The notes: generated by a model from the letters alone, not told the origin. A DNA stretch of 64,000 bases from an uncultured Pelagibacteraceae bacterium (GCA_902596185.1 CACJSX010000001.1:55183-119182), one strand, 5' to 3'; counted from the first letter of the stretch, positions 10,730 through 21,609 are shown. Made by a program: numbers and translations.

Positions 10730-11554
10730 ATGGATATTAAAGCTTTTAAAATGGACGGTTTAGGTAATGATTTTGTCATCATAGATAATAGGCAAACAAT
10801 TACAAATTTGACTAAAGAGCAAATAATAAAGATTTGTGACAGAAAATTTATTGGTTGTGACCAACTAATATTGATAAAAAAAAATGATATTTCAGATGCT
10901 TCACTAGAATTTTATAATTCAGATGGAGGAATGTCTGGTGCGTGTGGAAATGGTACGCGATGTATTGCTGATTTATTAGGCAAAGAAAATAACAAAAAAG
11001 AAATTGTCCTAACAACTTTATCTGGCAAATTAAAATCAAATATTGTTGGAGAAAAAATGGTTTCTACAGAATTAGGTGTTGCAAAAACAAAATGGGATGA
11101 GATTCCATTGTCTAAAGAATTAAATACAAATAATTTAGGAATTAAAATTAATGACAAAAATAATAAAGAATTTTCTGGCGGAACTGCTGTAAATGTTGGA
11201 AACCCACATGTAGTTTTTTTTGTTGATAATAACGAAAATTTTGAAATTGAAAAAATTGGACCAAAAATCGAAACCCACTCTCTATTTCCAGAAAAATGTA
11301 ATGTTACTTTAGCAACTGTTGTTAACAAAGAATTGATAAAAGTTAGAGTGTGGGAAAGAGGAGCTGGACTTACCAAAGCTTGTGGAACTGCAGCTTGCGC
11401 AACAGCTTTTGTCGCAAAACAAAACGGACTGGTAAATGATAAAGTTGATATTGAATTTTCTACAGGTAGATTAACAATTTCAATTGATGAAAACAATAGT
11501 ATTCATATGAAAGGACCAGTTTCAGATATCGAGGAGATAAATTTTAAAATTTAA
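10730..11554 (+). CDS. dapF: diaminopimelate epimerase
   Basis: MDGLGNDFVIID, GACGNGTRC, ACGTAACATA. Confidence 0.96.
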   Translation: MDIKAFKMDGLGNDFVIIDNRQTITNLTKEQIIKICDRKFIGCDQLILIKKNDISDASLEFYNSDGGMSGACGNGTRCIADLLGKENNKKEIVLTTLSGKLKSNIVGEKMVSTELGVAKTKWDEIPLSKELNTNNLGIKINDKNNKEFSGGTAVNVGNPHVVFFVDNNENFEIEKIGPKIETHSLFPEKCNVTLATVVNKELIKVRVWERGAGLTKACGTAACATAFVAKQNGLVNDKVDIEFSTGRLTISIDENNSIHMKGPVSDIEEINFKI

Positions 11555-12471
11555 TGGGAATTTTTGAAAAATTTAAATCAGGTTTTAAAAAAAGTGCCTC
11601 AGCTTTTACAACGGGTTTAAGAGATATAGTTGTAAAAAAAGAGATTGATGACAAAACATTAGACAAAATTGAAGATTACTTAATTCAATCCGATGTTGGT
11701 ATTGTTTCTGCTTCAGAAATAAGAGAAATAATTTCTCAAACGAAAATTGATCCCAATAAAGATTTAACCGACGAAATAAATAATATTTTAAAAAATTATA
11801 TTATTTCAATTATGAAACCTTTAGAAAATATTGAATTCTTCAAAAAAAAAGAAAAATTAAATGCAACATTAATTTCAGGTGTCAATGGTGTTGGAAAGAC
11901 AACTACTATTGGAAAAATAAGCAAAATATTAAAGGGTAATGGAAACAAGGTAATGCTAGCTGCATCAGATACTTTTAGAGCAGCAGCTATTGAACAACTA
12001 GAAAATTGGGCAAACAAAGTTGATGTTCAAATTACAAAATCATCTCAAGGTTCTGATCCTGCATCAGTTGCTTACAAGGCTATTGAAGAAGCATTAAACA
12101 ATAATTTTAACCAAGTTTTAATTGATACAGCTGGAAGACTACAAAATAAAAAAAATTTGATGGAAGAATATAAAAAAATTGCAAACGTTACTAAAAAAAT
12201 TGATCCTGATGCTCCACATGATGTTATTTTAGTTTTGGATGCAACTTCTGGCCAAAATGTAATTAATCAAGTTGAAGAATTTAATAAAATTATTCCAATA
12301 ACTGGTCTTATTATGACAAAATTAGATGGCACAGCAAAAGGAGGTATTCTTTTAGCTGTTGCTAAAAAATATAAACTACCAATTATTGCACTTGGATTAG
12401 GTGAAAAAGAAGATGATTTACAAATTTTTGAGGCCGAAAAATTCGCAGAGGCATTTACTCAAATTAATTAA
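11554..12471 (+). CDS. ftsY: signal recognition particle receptor FtsY
   Basis: GVNGVGKTTTIGKI, DTFRAAAIEQLE, DTAGRLQNKKNLMEE. Confidence 0.95.
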   Translation: MGIFEKFKSGFKKSASAFTTGLRDIVVKKEIDDKTLDKIEDYLIQSDVGIVSASEIREIISQTKIDPNKDLTDEINNILKNYIISIMKPLENIEFFKKKEKLNATLISGVNGVGKTTTIGKISKILKGNGNKVMLAASDTFRAAAIEQLENWANKVDVQITKSSQGSDPASVAYKAIEEALNNNFNQVLIDTAGRLQNKKNLMEEYKKIANVTKKIDPDAPHDVILVLDATSGQNVINQVEEFNKIIPITGLIMTKLDGTAKGGILLAVAKKYKLPIIALGLGEKEDDLQIFEAEKFAEAFTQIN

Positions 12472-13027
12472 TTAAGGTACTGGAAATTAAAGGTTTATAA
12501 AAACTACATTTGTAGCGTTCTTTAAATTCATAATGTCCACAATTTTTAGCTATCGAAGAAATAATAAAATCAAATTTTCCATTTATAGGATAAAGCTCTA
12601 ACTTTTTTTCAACAATATCAAATTTAAAATTAGCTTTTAGACTTTTTACAGCACTAATCATCACCAGAGTTTTGTTATCTTTTAAAAGATAATATGCAAA
12701 ATCATCTGGAAAAACTGGGAAATCATACTCTTGCAAAAAATATTTTGCTGTTTTGGGAAACCATTCATAAGAAATTAATGGCAAAGACTCTTTCGTTTTG
12801 TAGTTATAAATATAAAGATCTTTTGGAAAATCATTAATATAATTTGAATTTTCTCCTCGAGCTAAGACAGCTTTTTCACGAGTTTTAAAATATAATGCAA
12901 AATTTTCATCGTGCGAATTCATTTGATCAATATGAAAAAGGCTGTCTACAGATGCTAAATTTTCTTTGGCATTTGATAAATTATTTAAAGAAAAAAGAAC
13001 AATAAAAAATAAGAAAAAATTTTTCAT
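12464..13027 (-). CDS. hypothetical exported protein
   Basis: intact ORF with Sec-like signal peptide; convergent overlap with ftsY 3' end. Confidence 0.65.
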   Translation of the reverse strand: MKNFFLFFIVLFSLNNLSNAKENLASVDSLFHIDQMNSHDENFALYFKTREKAVLARGENSNYINDFPKDLYIYNYKTKESLPLISYEWFPKTAKYFLQEYDFPVFPDDFAYYLLKDNKTLVMISAVKSLKANFKFDIVEKKLELYPINGKFDFIISSIAKNCGHYEFKERYKCSFYKPLISSTLIN

Positions 13028-13075
13028 AAATTAACTTAAAAAAAAAATTTGAATTATCTTTGTTTAGATTATGGC

Positions 13076-13894
13076 TTAATTTAAACTATCAACAAACGAT
13101 TTAAGAGCTAATACAAGTTTATCATCATATTCCATCATATGATCGTCATATTTTGTAAAATATGAATATTTAGGTTCACTTGCTAAATTAAAAATTTTTT
13201 TACCCATCCAAAATGGAACTATTTGGTCAGCCTCACCATGCATTACTAATACTGGAATATTAATATTTTTAATTTTTTCATTATTTTCATACTTATCTTT
13301 TAAAATTAAACCTACTGGAATATATGGATAAAAATTTTTCGCCGCTTCTATCATTGATGTAAAGGGCGTTTCTAAGATTAATCCTGCAAAATTTTTATTC
13401 TGAGTAATTTCAGTAGCAATGCCAGTTCCTAATGACTCTCCATAAATAATTATATCTTCTTCTTTTAGACCTTTTTCTTTAAGCCAGTTTATTGCACTAG
13501 CACCATCTGTATAAAGACCCTCCTCACTTGGTTTTCCTTTATTGCCGCTAAACCCTCTCCATGCAATAATTAAAAAATTAACATCCATGTCTTTAAAATG
13601 ATTTAACTTATGGATTCTGTTTTCAAGTGTCCCTGCATTTCCATGAAAATAAACTATTGTTTTATAACTTTTTAAATTTTTATTATGAAACCAGCCTAAA
13701 AGATTAATATTATCTGTTGTTTTGATATTAACTTTTTCAATATTAACTTCTAAATTATCTCCAGAATAATTATTCTCATCAGGATGATACATTAAATTTC
13801 TTTGAAAAAAGAATAAGAAAATTAAAACAATTAAGTAAATAGCAACAATACCAATAAATAATTCCAAAAAAAAATTCCTACGTTTTATTTTCAT
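13076..13894 (-). CDS. membrane-anchored alpha/beta hydrolase (ABHD13/BEM46-like)
   Basis: N-terminal TM, YFHGNAGTLENR, YGESLGTGIA. Confidence 0.85.
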   Translation of the reverse strand: MKIKRRNFFLELFIGIVAIYLIVLIFLFFFQRNLMYHPDENNYSGDNLEVNIEKVNIKTTDNINLLGWFHNKNLKSYKTIVYFHGNAGTLENRIHKLNHFKDMDVNFLIIAWRGFSGNKGKPSEEGLYTDGASAINWLKEKGLKEEDIIIYGESLGTGIATEITQNKNFAGLILETPFTSMIEAAKNFYPYIPVGLILKDKYENNEKIKNINIPVLVMHGEADQIVPFWMGKKIFNLASEPKYSYFTKYDDHMMEYDDKLVLALKSFVDSLN

Positions 13895-15116
13895 ATTTTT
13901 TTCTATTTAATATTAAAAAAAATATATAAGAAATAATACTTAAGATTAAGAAAACTGAAAAAGCTGATTTAAACGCAAATATTTCTGTGTGACCCATACT
14001 TTTAACAATATCTATCACTAAGCCCATTAGCCATTGCATTATGAATGTTCCTGCAAATATTAATAAATTGAATGAAGTTAGTGCTTTACCAGCAGAGTAA
14101 CCTGAAAAAGAAAGGCCCACAGCTGGCTGTGTAACTGATAAAAAAATTGAACTTAAAATAAATAAAGTTATGTAGAATGCACCCGCTTTTGGGCCTAGCA
14201 ATATAATCACAAACATTACAGAAAAACTAATTGGTAAACCTAATTTAAGTATTCTTTTTGCAGTAAAACCTATACCTGAAATTTTCGGTAAAAAATAACC
14301 CCATAAGAAAAAAGATACCAACATAGTTACATTGATCCAAAACAATCCTGTAGCGCTTTGAAGTGGTGTATAACCAGCAACTCTAGTCATCCATGGGCCT
14401 GCCCATAAAGTTTGTATAGCCATTAAGCCCCCATAATTAAATAAACCCATTGGAATTACACTTATAAAAAATCTATTTTTCCAAACTTCTGATAAAGTTC
14501 CAGTATTACTTGGCTCTTCTGACTCTTTATTTTTAGTTAAATTCCATTTTGGAATGAAAACTAACATTAAAAAAATACTAATTAAAATTAAGATAGCGAT
14601 ACCACCAAATATCCATCTCCATCCGAAACTAGGCAATAAAAGTTGTACAGGCAATGTAGATGACAAAAAACCTAATGATGCAATCATTAGCATCCATGAG
14701 TTTGCTCTTTGTTGTTGATTTTCTGCATACCATATTCTGTAACCAGTTAATGGAGCCATTAAACAAGCACTTACACCAACACCAATTAGAATTCGCGAAA
14801 CTAACAATCCAGAAAAACTTTCAGCTAAAGCAAATGATCCTGTTCCAACTAATGCAATTAATAAAAAAGAAGAGACAATTTTTTTTGGTCCATATTTATC
14901 TAACAAATATCCAAGGGGTATTTGCATACAAGCAAAACCTAAAAAATAACCCCCAGCTAACAATCCTAAATCAGCTGCTAACAAATTAAATTCTGAGGTT
15001 AATACCGGGGAAAGTGTTGCAGTAATTGCACGCAACAAACATGATAAAAAATAACCAAATGCAAATACAAAAAAAACAACAATAGCCTGTTTTTTTGGTA
15101 AAATATAATTTTCCAT
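13878..15116 (-). CDS. major facilitator superfamily transporter
   Basis: about 12 hydrophobic segments, GYLLDKYGPKK loop. Confidence 0.9.
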   Translation of the reverse strand: MENYILPKKQAIVVFFVFAFGYFLSCLLRAITATLSPVLTSEFNLLAADLGLLAGGYFLGFACMQIPLGYLLDKYGPKKIVSSFLLIALVGTGSFALAESFSGLLVSRILIGVGVSACLMAPLTGYRIWYAENQQQRANSWMLMIASLGFLSSTLPVQLLLPSFGWRWIFGGIAILILISIFLMLVFIPKWNLTKNKESEEPSNTGTLSEVWKNRFFISVIPMGLFNYGGLMAIQTLWAGPWMTRVAGYTPLQSATGLFWINVTMLVSFFLWGYFLPKISGIGFTAKRILKLGLPISFSVMFVIILLGPKAGAFYITLFILSSIFLSVTQPAVGLSFSGYSAGKALTSFNLLIFAGTFIMQWLMGLVIDIVKSMGHTEIFAFKSAFSVFLILSIISYIFFLILNRKKYENKT

Positions 15117-15119
15117 TAA

Positions 15120-17771
15120 TTAAAAGTTTAAAGATATATCTCTATGAACTGAGTTACACCTTGCAACAAATTTAGCTTGTTCTTTCGTCAATCTTGACTG
15201 AAGTCTTAATCCAATATTATTTTTGATAACTTCATTATATTTTATTAACTGAGGTAATAAATTTTTATTAGCATCTTCTCTCCATGAAACTTCATTATCA
15301 AATAAATTAAAGGTTTCTGAGCTGGCAAGTAATAATTTTTGTTCATCTACTTCATCGTTATCTATAACAGTTATTAAATCATCTAATTTATTAGCAAATT
15401 CTTCTGTACCTGAAATTTCGCTTAATTTTTCAAAAAGACTGTCGATTATTGAAATTGAATTTTCATAGTCTTTATTATCTATTAAATATTTTAATTCTTT
15501 TATTTCAGATGAAAGATTTTTTAACTTTTCATGATCATTAATAAACAATGCTATTTGATCTAAGTTATCATATGCTTCATCAACATTTTTTCTATAACGT
15601 TTTGTTCTAGTATTTTTTGACTTTTGAAGTATTTCAAATTCTTTATTTCGAGATTCCCAAGTTTCAGGTATTTGGTTTTTTAGTTCGGTTATTTCTAATT
15701 TATAATTTTCTATTTTAAGTTCTAATTTATTTTTATTTGATGCATCATCCTTGTCTAGATTTCTGATTTCTGATTTTAACTTTTTAATTTTATTATCAAT
15801 TTTTCGAATTTTCTTCTGTTTTTTTCTAACAGCAAAATGGAGATCTCTATAATCCTCTGCAAATAAATTATATTCCTCCTCAGTTTTTTGAAGTTTTTTA
15901 ACTATTGCAAAAGTTCCAAGTGCATTATCAAAATGTTCTTCAAATATATCTAATTTATCTACTGGTAAATTTGCAGGCATTAGTTTTTGAAAATTATTTA
16001 TGGCACTTTTAATTTGACTCTCATTATTCTTGTAAATATCAAATTTATACTCTTGTAGGCAGTATTGTAATTTTGGATTCATTGGTGGTGGAGCAACATT
16101 GGAGGTCAAATACGTTCGTGCTGGCAAATAATTTACTAATGATGGATAAAAACCAACTATCCCAAGACCAATAAGTTGAAGAATTATAAAAGGAACAACT
16201 CCTTTCCAGATATTTAATGTGGTGACTAATTTTGATGCAACCCCTTTTAAGTAAAATAATGCAAACCCAAATGGTGGTGTTAAAAAAGATGTTTGTAAAT
16301 TAACTCCTATCATAACTCCTAGCCAAATTGCACTTACATTTGCACCTGGTTCGGCTAATAATATTGGTGCAATAATTGGAACAACAACTACCGCAATTTC
16401 AATAAAATCAAGAAAGAAACCTAATAAAAAGATTACAGCCATTACAACAATAAACTGCGTCCAAAATCCACCTGGTAAATCTTGTAAAAAATCTCTTACT
16501 AACTCTTCACCTCCAAAAGCTCTAAAACCAGAAGTTAACATTGCTGCACCCAAAAGAATTATGAATACCATTGAAGTAGTTACGCATGTTTCTGTAACAA
16601 CTTCTTTCAAGACATTGTCTATCTTATAAGATCTCCAAAAACTCCATATAATTCCAATTAAAAACGTGAATGTGAAAAATCCTGTAATCAATATTGCTGT
16701 TAAATCTCTCGTATCAACAGCTTTAATATTTAAATTATAATTCTTTGCGAGAAAAAATATAGGTATTACCGAAGCAACTGAAATTATTATTGGGTAATAT
16801 GCATCTTTCCTACCCTTATGAAGACGGTAACCTGCCATCATAGTTGCTCCAATTGCTCCAATAGAACCAGCTTGATTCACTGTGGCAATACCCATCAATA
16901 TAGATCCAAGCACAGCAAATATTAAGGCAAGAGGTGGAATTATTACCCCGACAACTTTTATCCAAAATTTAAAATCAAAGCTTCCTTTAAATGTTACTGG
17001 TGGTGCAGCTTTTGGATTTATTCTTGCATAAACAAAAACATATAACATATATAAGCCAACTAAAACTAATCCAGGTAACAATGCTCCTAAAAACATATCG
17101 CCAGCACTAGTAGAACCTACTCTGAACTCTCCAGGCATATTAAATTCACCTGTTAAAATTTTATAATCCGTCTGTCGAATTGTATTAGCTACATCAGCCG
17201 CACTAGCTAATTGGTCAGCAATTATAATTAAAACAATCGATGGAGGTATTATTTGACCCAAAGTTCCTGATGAACAAACGATACCACTTGCAAGACTTTT
17301 ATCATATTTATTATTTAACATGGTTGGTAATGAAATTAGCCCCATGGCGATAACCGTTGCTCCAACTATACCTGTAGTTGCTGCAAGTAATGCTCCAACA
17401 AAAATTACTGAAATACCCAACCCTCCCGGAATTGGACCAAACAGTTGCCCCATTGTAACTAAAAGATCCTCTGCAATCTTAGATTTTTGCAGCATAATCC
17501 CCATAAAAATAAATAACGGGATAGCAATTAAAGTATCTGTTTCTACATCCCAATAATTACTCCTGAAATTAGTAATCCCAGCAGTCAGCCATTCTTTTGG
17601 ACCATCGGTTGCGAAATAAGAGCTTACATCTCCTTCAAAAAGATATCCGAAAAAAGCTGCAAGACCTATTGAAATAATTGCTGAACCAGGTAAAGCGAAA
17701 GCTACAGGAAAACCTGAAGCCAATGCTCCTATCATTATAATTACAAGTAAAGCTAAAAATAAATGTTCCAT
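15120..17771 (-). CDS. TRAP transporter large permease (DctM-like) with long C-terminal coiled-coil extension
   Basis: PLFIFMGIMLQKSKIAEDLL, GQIIPPSIVLIIIADQ, LQTSFLTPPFGFALFYLKGV; about 300 aa charged coiled-coil tail. Confidence 0.9.
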   Translation of the reverse strand: MEHLFLALLVIIMIGALASGFPVAFALPGSAIISIGLAAFFGYLFEGDVSSYFATDGPKEWLTAGITNFRSNYWDVETDTLIAIPLFIFMGIMLQKSKIAEDLLVTMGQLFGPIPGGLGISVIFVGALLAATTGIVGATVIAMGLISLPTMLNNKYDKSLASGIVCSSGTLGQIIPPSIVLIIIADQLASAADVANTIRQTDYKILTGEFNMPGEFRVGSTSAGDMFLGALLPGLVLVGLYMLYVFVYARINPKAAPPVTFKGSFDFKFWIKVVGVIIPPLALIFAVLGSILMGIATVNQAGSIGAIGATMMAGYRLHKGRKDAYYPIIISVASVIPIFFLAKNYNLNIKAVDTRDLTAILITGFFTFTFLIGIIWSFWRSYKIDNVLKEVVTETCVTTSMVFIILLGAAMLTSGFRAFGGEELVRDFLQDLPGGFWTQFIVVMAVIFLLGFFLDFIEIAVVVVPIIAPILLAEPGANVSAIWLGVMIGVNLQTSFLTPPFGFALFYLKGVASKLVTTLNIWKGVVPFIILQLIGLGIVGFYPSLVNYLPARTYLTSNVAPPPMNPKLQYCLQEYKFDIYKNNESQIKSAINNFQKLMPANLPVDKLDIFEEHFDNALGTFAIVKKLQKTEEEYNLFAEDYRDLHFAVRKKQKKIRKIDNKIKKLKSEIRNLDKDDASNKNKLELKIENYKLEITELKNQIPETWESRNKEFEILQKSKNTRTKRYRKNVDEAYDNLDQIALFINDHEKLKNLSSEIKELKYLIDNKDYENSISIIDSLFEKLSEISGTEEFANKLDDLITVIDNDEVDEQKLLLASSETFNLFDNEVSWREDANKNLLPQLIKYNEVIKNNIGLRLQSRLTKEQAKFVARCNSVHRDISLNF

Positions 17772-17774
17772 AAT

Positions 17775-18758
17775 TTAATTTTTCAAAAGTTTGTCGCTAC
17801 TGCTCATAAAATAACTTGTAAATTGAATTAACATTGAGACGGCAAATACAGCCAAATATACCGCCATCAAATAAAGCAAATATAATCCATTAGATCCTTG
17901 CTGGGTAATTTCAAAAGAAATAACCGGACCATTAATAATGCTTGCTTTTCCTCCCATACCTAAAAATAAAACTATGAGACATAAAGGTATGCCTAAAATC
18001 AATGACCCTATTGAATTAGTCCATGCTTTTTTACGTTCACTGAAACCTGTATATAAAACATCAACCCTGACATGTCCCTCATGAATTAAAGCATAGGCAC
18101 TGGCAAAAAGATAAAGGGCAGAATACCAAAATCGAACTAGATCTCCTTGAAATGCTTGTTCATACTCAAAAATAAATCTCGATAAAACTATAAAAAATTC
18201 ACTTCCTACAACAAGTACCGCTAACCAAATAAAACCTACAGATCTAGTAAAATATCCAACTACAAATGAAAGTAATATTAACGGAAAATGAACAAATGTA
18301 ATCCTAAAAGCTGGAACTACTAATTTAATTTTTAAATATTCCCCTAGTAATGGTTCAAGTAATTTTTCAACAACTAAAAAAGAAATTATTAAATCTGCAA
18401 GTCCAACAATTAAAACTGCCCAAAAAGATGAACGAATTATATATGCAGTAAATTTATTTAAAATTTCTGAATCTGCTGTCAATGTTTGTTTTATTGATCT
18501 ATTTACATAGAAAATTGACAAAAATATTGAAGCTAAATAAAAAAACAGTTGTAAGTATGCAAAAGTCAAAACTGTGTCTTCCAATGGTTTACTTAATTTT
18601 TTAAATCCAAACAATCCATAATGAGAAAATAAACTTTTTACACCAGGCCAATCAAACCAAACTGTTAAAACGTTATTAAATAAAAAAACAAAAGTAGTAG
18701 CTAATATTGAGTAGCTAAATATTCTAATTATTATAGGTAAATTGTTTTTTAAATACAT
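17775..18758 (-). CDS. TRAP transporter small permease (DctQ-like, long variant)
   Basis: multi-TM, HEGHVRVDVLYTGFSERKKAW motif. Confidence 0.88.
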   Translation of the reverse strand: MYLKNNLPIIIRIFSYSILATTFVFLFNNVLTVWFDWPGVKSLFSHYGLFGFKKLSKPLEDTVLTFAYLQLFFYLASIFLSIFYVNRSIKQTLTADSEILNKFTAYIIRSSFWAVLIVGLADLIISFLVVEKLLEPLLGEYLKIKLVVPAFRITFVHFPLILLSFVVGYFTRSVGFIWLAVLVVGSEFFIVLSRFIFEYEQAFQGDLVRFWYSALYLFASAYALIHEGHVRVDVLYTGFSERKKAWTNSIGSLILGIPLCLIVLFLGMGGKASIINGPVISFEITQQGSNGLYLLYLMAVYLAVFAVSMLIQFTSYFMSSSDKLLKN

Positions 18759-18781
18759 AACTTAAATGAATTTCTAATTTA

Positions 18782-18820
18782 TTAAAAAGGGCCCTAAAAA
18801 GGGCCCTAATTTTTAATTAA
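18782..18820 (-). terminator. hairpin between SBP and small-permease genes
   Basis: TTAAAAAGGGCCCTAAAAAGGGCCCTAATTTTTAA inverted repeat. Confidence 0.7.
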
Positions 18821-18834
18821 TTATAAATATTACT

Positions 18835-19971
18835 TTAGCTAATTCCTAAAGCTCTATTTCTTTGACTGATGTATGGAGAGTCTGACAAGTTAGTCCAAGC
18901 ACCAATTTCTTTTCTTGCTTTAATAAATGCTTTGTGCACTCTTGCAGCAAGTTCGCTGTGTTGTTGAACTTCGTCATACACCTCTTCTGCACCTTTAGCA
19001 AAAGCATCATAAACTTTGTCATTAAACTTCTCAAGTTTAACACCATTTTCATTTACTAGTCTTGCTAGTGCAGCACCGTTCTTAGCATTGTACTCAGCCA
19101 TTGTAATTTCATCTGCCCATGCACAAGCAGTTTTAATTATTGTCTGGTCTGATTTTGTTAAACTTGTAAACCAAGATTTATTGACACCACATGCTAACAT
19201 TGAACCAGGTTCATGCATACCAGGGTAGTAATAGTACTTAGCTGCTTCATGGAACTTCATAGCTTCATCATTCCATGGACCTACCCATTCAGTTGCATCA
19301 ATTGCACCTGAAACAAGGTTTTCGTAAATTTGTCCACCAGGAAGTGAGATTGGGGAACCACCTAGTTTTCCTAGAACTTGTCCGCCTAATCCTGGCATAC
19401 GCATTTTTAAACCTTTTAGGTCATTAGCTGATCTAATTTTTTTATTAAACCAACCACCCATTTGTACTCCAGTATTTCCAGCTATAAAACTTTGAGTACC
19501 AAAATCATCAGTCAACTCATCCCAAAGTTCTTGCCCACCACCATGGTGTATCCACGCATTAATTTCAGAATACGTGAAACCAAAAGGACAAGCAGTAAAG
19601 TATCCAAAAGCTGGGTGTTTTTTAACCCAATAATAATCTGCACCATGATACATTTGTGAATTACCAGAAGCAACTTCATCAAATGAGTCAAATGCTTTAA
19701 CTCTTTCGTTTGCAGCATAATAAGTAACTTGGATTCTACCATCACTCATATCAGCTATTCTTTTTGCAAGTCTTTGTGCACCAGTACCTAGCCCTGGAAA
19801 ATCTCTCGGCCAAGTAGCTACCATTGCTGCTTCCACTCTTTCTGCAGCGACAGCTGGAGCAGCTAAAGATGATGCAGCTACAGCAGCAACTCCAGTTGCA
19901 GCAGCAGTTTTAAAGAACTTACGTCTTGAAGGCGACTTAGAAGCCTTCAATGATTTTTTTTCTTTAATCAT
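18835..19971 (-). CDS. TRAP substrate-binding protein, TakP-like (alpha-keto acid type?), Tat signal
   Basis: SRRKFFK twin-arginine leader; DATEWVGPWNDEAMKFHEAAKYYYYPGMHEPG resembles TakP. Confidence 0.88.
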   Translation of the reverse strand: MIKEKKSLKASKSPSRRKFFKTAAATGVAAVAASSLAAPAVAAERVEAAMVATWPRDFPGLGTGAQRLAKRIADMSDGRIQVTYYAANERVKAFDSFDEVASGNSQMYHGADYYWVKKHPAFGYFTACPFGFTYSEINAWIHHGGGQELWDELTDDFGTQSFIAGNTGVQMGGWFNKKIRSANDLKGLKMRMPGLGGQVLGKLGGSPISLPGGQIYENLVSGAIDATEWVGPWNDEAMKFHEAAKYYYYPGMHEPGSMLACGVNKSWFTSLTKSDQTIIKTACAWADEITMAEYNAKNGAALARLVNENGVKLEKFNDKVYDAFAKGAEEVYDEVQQHSELAARVHKAFIKARKEIGAWTNLSDSPYISQRNRALGIS

Positions 19972-20098
19972 TAGTATCTCCTCTTCTTTGTTAATTAACT
20001 GTACAGAGTAAATTACAAATGAGCGTTTGAGTCTAGATTAAAATAACTTTAAAATATTGTATTACAATCTGAGGTGGTAAATTAAAGATCAATTAAAA

Positions 20099-20275
20099 TT
20101 ATTTTTTATCAAAAAAGGCCTCATAGACCATCATAAAGATGGCGATTGCCATCAATATATAAACCGGCAGGACATCAAAAAAACCAATCATAGTTGATCT
20201 TGTTAATGTAGTTGCTAAACCAACTAAAAAAGCTGTAGCAAGTAAAGTTCCTAAAAATGTTGTGAATTTTTGCAT
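20099..20275 (-). CDS. 58-aa small membrane protein (not in ORF track)
   Basis: MQKFTTFLGTLLATAFLVGLATTLTRSTMIGFFDVLPVYILMAIAIFMMVYEAFFDKK*; ATG directly abuts the amidase stop. Confidence 0.65.
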   Translation of the reverse strand: MQKFTTFLGTLLATAFLVGLATTLTRSTMIGFFDVLPVYILMAIAIFMMVYEAFFDKK

Positions 20276-21604
20276 TTAGTTATTACATTCCTTTTCTAAC
20301 CAATTGGCAATACCTAAAAATCTATGATCATCGTACTTAGCACCAGTTAATTGGACGCCTAGAGGCATATTTGCATCACCTTGTAATAATGGAAGTGATA
20401 TACAAGGAGTTCCAAGATAAGACCAGACTTTATTAAATTCTGCAGAACCTGTTGTCTTTAAACTTTTGGGAGCAACACCGGGACTGGCAGGTGATAAAAC
20501 TCCATGATAATCTTCAAATACTTCTTCATAAGACTCGTAACTTCTTTTCATGAAATCCAAAGCTTCAGCATACTCTTTTGCTGAATGTTTATTGCCTTTA
20601 ACAATTGCATCTTGCATTGGCTTAGATAATTTTTTTTTATACTTTTTAAAATATAATCCGAAATTATTTGCTAAATCAGTTTCATACATAATTTGATGAT
20701 ATTTATGAATATCTTTAAAATAAGAAGGGTTGTCAAAAACCTCAATATTTTTTTTAAAAGATTTGATAAAATATTCAAAAGCTTCTCTGGATTTTTTTTC
20801 AATATTTTTCCAATAATCTGTTTTGTAAAAGATAAATTTAGGTTCAAACAAAGGACCTTTTTTTGTTTCTGCAAGCATATTCTCAGCTGAATAATGAACA
20901 GTTGCAGGATCAAAATTATCTTTTTTAATTAAAACTTTTGAAAGTAATGCAACGTCTTCTACTGATCTTCCAAATACACCTATGTGATCTAATTTTTCTG
21001 AAGTTTTAAGTACACCATTTCTTGAAATTAACCCGTAAGTTGGTTTGTAACCTACAACCCCACAATATGATGCTGGTCTTATTATTGAACCACCTGTTTG
21101 AGAACCTATTGATAAAGGCGCCATAAACGAAGCAACAGCTGCTGCAGATCCACTTGAAGAACCACCTGGAGTTCTTGAATGATCATGTGGATTAGTTGTT
21201 TTAGGAGGGCCAAGATATGCTAATTCAGCTGTAGCTGTTTTGCCCATTACAATTGCACCGGCTGCTAATAATAAATCAACAATTTCTGCATTCTGTGAAT
21301 AAGATTTTCCCTTTCTAATTACAGTTCCACATTCGGTTGGCATATCAAGAGTTCCAACAATATCTTTCACAGCCACTGGAACACCATGCAATAGTCCTAA
21401 AGGTTTACCTGACCTTCTATATTCGTCAGCTTCTGCTGCTTTTTCTAGTAGAAGTTTTTTATCAAAATGTGCCCAAGCCTTTACATCTTTTTCAAATTTA
21501 TTAATTCTTTCTATATACTTTTCACATATTTCTACTGAAGTTAATTGAGCATCTTTTATTTTTAAAGCAAGCTCTTCAGCTTTAAGAGAAAAAATATCTA
21601 TCAT
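20276..21604 (-). CDS. amidase signature family protein
   Basis: GVPVAVKDIV, GGSSSGSAAAVASFMAPLSIGSQTGGSIIRPASYCG. Confidence 0.93.
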   Translation of the reverse strand: MIDIFSLKAEELALKIKDAQLTSVEICEKYIERINKFEKDVKAWAHFDKKLLLEKAAEADEYRRSGKPLGLLHGVPVAVKDIVGTLDMPTECGTVIRKGKSYSQNAEIVDLLLAAGAIVMGKTATAELAYLGPPKTTNPHDHSRTPGGSSSGSAAAVASFMAPLSIGSQTGGSIIRPASYCGVVGYKPTYGLISRNGVLKTSEKLDHIGVFGRSVEDVALLSKVLIKKDNFDPATVHYSAENMLAETKKGPLFEPKFIFYKTDYWKNIEKKSREAFEYFIKSFKKNIEVFDNPSYFKDIHKYHQIMYETDLANNFGLYFKKYKKKLSKPMQDAIVKGNKHSAKEYAEALDFMKRSYESYEEVFEDYHGVLSPASPGVAPKSLKTTGSAEFNKVWSYLGTPCISLPLLQGDANMPLGVQLTGAKYDDHRFLGIANWLEKECNN

Positions 21605-21609
21605 TTCTT

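Noticed and set aside
10912-11496. 194-aa ORF antisense to dapF
   Set aside because: Fully inside well-supported dapF; no recognisable domain; shadow ORF
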